64,000 nucleotides of DNA from positions 202,241-266,240 of the forward strand of contig CAWDVK010000002.1 of the NCBI GenBank assembly GCA_963805715.1, in the 5' to 3' direction. Below, one piece after another: positions 61,693 to 64,000 of this stretch. How positions within the stretch are numbered: the stretch's first letter is position 1; each line of letters begins with the position of its first letter. The position numbers and the translations under genes are program-made. The DNA is from CAWDVK01 sp963805715 (GTDB lineage: Bacteria > Actinomycetota > Actinomycetes > Streptosporangiales > Streptosporangiaceae). Below the pieces are notes generated by a model, which worked only from the letters and a program-made list of their open reading frames with translations, was not told the DNA's origin and made no database searches.

Positions 61693-62388
61693 ATGACGAC
61701 CAGTGTGGATGTGGCGGGGCCGATGGGAGCGCTGCCCGCGCCCGGGACGAAGCAGACCTCAAGCGGACGGGCGAACCGACGGAAGGATGGGGCCGAACGA
61801 AGCGGGATCCGGCTGGCGCGCCGAGGCGAGGAGATCAGGTCGTCGGCCCTGGAGTGGACCATCCTGCGGCCGACCATGATCTACGGCGCGCCCGGTGACC
61901 GGAACCTGTCCCGGCTGCTGGCCCTGCTGACGCGGGCCCCGGTCCTGCCGGTCCCCGGCCGCCGCCACCTGCAGCAGCCCGTGCACGCCGCCGACCTGGC
62001 CGAGGCCGTGCTGGCCGCGGCGGAGCGGTCAGCCGCGGCCGGGCAGAGCTACGACGTCGCCGGGCCCGAGCCGCTCACCTTCGAGGAGCTGCTGCGCGTC
62101 TCGGCCCGCGCGGTCGGCAGCACGACCAGGCTCGTCCCGGTGCCGCTCGCGCCTATCGTCGCGGTCGCCCGCGGCTACGAGCGGATCAGCCAGCACCCGA
62201 GGATCAAGGTGGAGCAGCTGGAGCGGCTGGCGGAAGACAAGGCGTTCCGCATCGACGACGCCGTCCGCGACCTGGGCTACGCGCCGCGCCCGTTCGAGGA
62301 CGGCATCGCGCTGGAAGCCGCGCTGATGAACCTCGCGCCCTGGCGGGACTGGCGCCGGGTCCTGCCGGCGCCGGGACTGGTGCCGTGA
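61693..62388 (+). CDS. NAD-dependent epimerase/dehydratase-like, N-terminal half missing
   Basis: A 231-residue product whose last 180 residues match the distal part of SDR-type nucleotide-sugar epimerases: LEWTILRPTMIYGAPGDRNL, LPVPGRRHLQQPVHAADLAE, YDVAGPEPLTFEELLRVSAR and FRIDDAVRDLGYAPRPFEDG. The expected Rossmann start (G-x2-G-x2-G) and catalytic Y-x3-K are absent; instead 50 unrelated polar residues precede. Either a deletion at about 61690-61850 or assembly damage in the neighbouring stretch. ATG 61693 is arbitrary. Its stop overlaps the GTG of the next gene (GTGA). Probably not catalytic as written. Confidence 0.6.
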   Translation: MTTSVDVAGPMGALPAPGTKQTSSGRANRRKDGAERSGIRLARRGEEIRSSALEWTILRPTMIYGAPGDRNLSRLLALLTRAPVLPVPGRRHLQQPVHAADLAEAVLAAAERSAAAGQSYDVAGPEPLTFEELLRVSARAVGSTTRLVPVPLAPIVAVARGYERISQHPRIKVEQLERLAEDKAFRIDDAVRDLGYAPRPFEDGIALEAALMNLAPWRDWRRVLPAPGLVP

Positions 62389-64000
62389 GCAGCGACCTCG
62401 CGCTGCTGGCCCGCACGGCCGTGCACCTGCAGCCCGGCCAGGTCGCGCACCGGGCCCGGCTCCGCGCGCAGCGCACCGCGCTGCGCCGCTGGCCGGACGC
62501 GGGCCGCCGGCTGCTGGCCGGTCCCGACCCCGCGGCCGCGACAGGGCTGGCCGGAAGGCTTCGCCCCGGTGGACGCGGCGGCCGGGCTGGACTGGCCGGA
62601 CCTGGCCGAGCTGACCGCCGGGCGGATCACCCTGCTCGGCGTGACCAGGGACCTGGGCAAGCCGCCGCAGTGGCAGCAGGCGGACGCGCCGCTGCTGTGG
62701 CGGTTCCACCTGCACTACTGGGACTGGGCCTGGGGGCTGGACGCCGAGGTGGACTGGGTCGCGGCCCGCGCCGTGTTCGGCCGGCTGTGGCGCTCCTGGC
62801 AGGAGGCAGCCCCGTTTGGCCGCGGCGATGCGTGGCTGCCGTACCCGGCGGCGCTGCGGGCCTGGTCCTGGTGCGGGCAGTACCGCGAGCTGGCCGAGGG
62901 CACCGAGATCGAGGATGCGTTCACGGCCGAGCTGGCCGCGCATGCCGGGTTCCTGCGCCGTCACCTGGAATCCGACGTGGGCGGCAACCACCTGATCAAG
63001 GAGCTCAAGGCGCTGATCGGCCTGGCCGTGTTCTTCGGCGACGGCCGGCTGCTCGGCCAGGCGCTGCGCCGGCTGGCCGGCAGCTGCGCGTGCAGGTGCT
63101 GTCCGACGGCGGCCACTTCGAGCGGGCGCCCGCCTACCACTGCCAGGTGCTCGCCGACCTGATCGACATCGCGGGCCTGCTGCACGCCGCCGCGATCTGG
63201 CCGCCGCCGGAGATCACCGGCGCGATCCGGCGGATGCGCGGCTGGCTGGGCACCGTGCTGGCGCCGGACGGGACCGTGCCGCTGCTCAACGACGGCTACC
63301 CGGTCCCGGCCGCGCTGCTCGCCATGCTCGCGCCCGAGCCGCGGCGGGACCAGCCGCTGGTGCTGCTCGCGGACACCGGCCTGGTCTCGGCGCGGATGGG
63401 CGGCTGGCAGCTGCTCGCCGACATCGGCGCGCCCTGCCCGGACGAGCTTCCGGCGCACGCGCACGCCGACACGCTCGGCTGCGTCCTGCACGCCGACGGC
63501 GCGCCGCTGCTGGCCGACACCGGCACCTCGACCTACGAGCCCGGCGAGGTCCGCGACTACGAGCGGTCCACCGCGGCGCACAGCACCGTCGAGGTCGACG
63601 GGACGAACTCGACCGAGGTATGGGGCGGGTTCCGCGCCGGACGGCGCGCGCGCGTGCACGGCTACACCGCCCGGGCGGACGCGGACGCGGTGACGTTCGG
63701 GGCCGCGCACGACGGGTTCCGGCGGCTGCCGGGCCGTCCCGTGCACCACCGGCAGTGGACGCTGACCGCGGACGAGTTCCGGGTCGAGGACGCCGTGCTC
63801 GGCACCGGCCGGCACTCGGCCGTCGTGCGCTGGCATCTGGCGCCGGGCGCGGTGGTCCGGCTGGAGCAGGCCGGGGCCATCGTCGCGACGGCGGCAGGCG
63901 TGTACCAGGTCGGGTTCAGCTCGCCGTCGCCGTTCACGCTCAGCGTGGAGGACGGCCGGGTCGCGGAGGGCTTCCAGCGCACCGTGGCCGCGCCGGTGCT
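62385..64000 (+). pseudogene. heparinase II/III-family protein, paralogue 2, two frameshifts, runs off the window
   Basis: A second copy of the heparinase gene at 57862, same order of motifs: LALLARTAVHLQPGQVAHRA, LLWRFHLHYWDWAWGL, HLESDVGGNHLIKELKALIG, FERAPAYHCQVLADLIDIAG, ADIGAPCPDELPAHAHADTL and TYEPGEVRDYERSTAAHSTV. Frame breaks lie near 62552 (extra C in AAGGCTTCG) and 63080 (one base lost in GCCGGCAGC). Its third codon positions are more G/C-rich than in copy 1. The GTG start overlaps the epimerase stop by four bases. The 3' end is beyond base 64000, so length is unknown; about 540 residues are coded here. Confidence 0.75.

Overview
The window is high-GC DNA with strong G/C third-position bias, GTG starts, GGAGG-type ribosome sites and many families typical of Actinomycetota (TIGR03084/mycothiol-type DinB fold, SnoaL and VOC proteins, NarL/LuxR two-component pair, SigX5-like ECF factor, PGM1-type ATP-grasp ligase). 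A soil actinobacterium of the Streptosporangiales/Catenulisporales kind would fit; no marker here fixes the genus. No rRNA, tRNA, CRISPR array or complete insertion sequence was seen.

Layout. 0-5 kb: a zinc-ribbon-like small protein, a more AT-rich membrane protein of unknown role, a zinc alcohol dehydrogenase and a universal stress protein. 5-9.5 kb: a same-strand trio of serine hydrolase (NylB/beta-lactamase fold), ATP-grasp ligase and APC permease, which looks like an uncharacterised amide-bond module. 9.5-22 kb: a zone of small enzymes mixed with remnants (SnoaL, IS256, IS66, PLP enzyme, VapC, TetR, serine hydrolase tail), plus a GT2-like enzyme, a DUF1841 protein and a DUF4143 ATPase preceded by three 23-bp direct repeats. 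22-28 kb: a TIGR03084 protein, a secreted protein and a single-chain 5-oxoprolinase. 28.9-35.3 kb: a compact locus with two ABC permeases, an ABC ATPase and a ChaN/Tiki-like protein on the minus strand, divergent from a histidine kinase/response regulator pair. 35.5-41 kb: RraA-like gene, integrase remnant with a perfect stem-loop, ECF sigma factor coupled to a VOC protein, small proteins. 41-45.5 kb: M20 amidohydrolase, a broken carboxyethyl-ornithine-synthase-type dehydrogenase and a PGM1-type ATP-grasp ligase. 45.8-54 kb: VOC, alpha/beta hydrolase, PPi-type phosphofructokinase, membrane proteins, Gfo/Idh/MocA oxidoreductase, methyltransferase. 54.2-64 kb: a cell-surface polysaccharide cluster (UDP-ManNAc-type dehydrogenase, WecA/MraY-like phosphosugar transferase, WbuB-like GT4, heparinase-II/III paralogue 1, bi-domain oxidoreductase, epimerase, heparinase paralogue 2 running off the right edge). 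Several of its genes overlap by 4 bases as ATGA or GTGA.

A window-wide oddity is that about fifteen otherwise well-conserved genes are interrupted by single-base shifts. Their even spread, and the intact coding on either side, suggest base-calling indels in the assembly more than true gene death. Real decay is also present: isolated transposase, integrase, aldehyde dehydrogenase, SRPBCC and sugar-dehydrogenase fragments cannot be explained by single indels. Calls marked pseudogene state which kind each appears to be.
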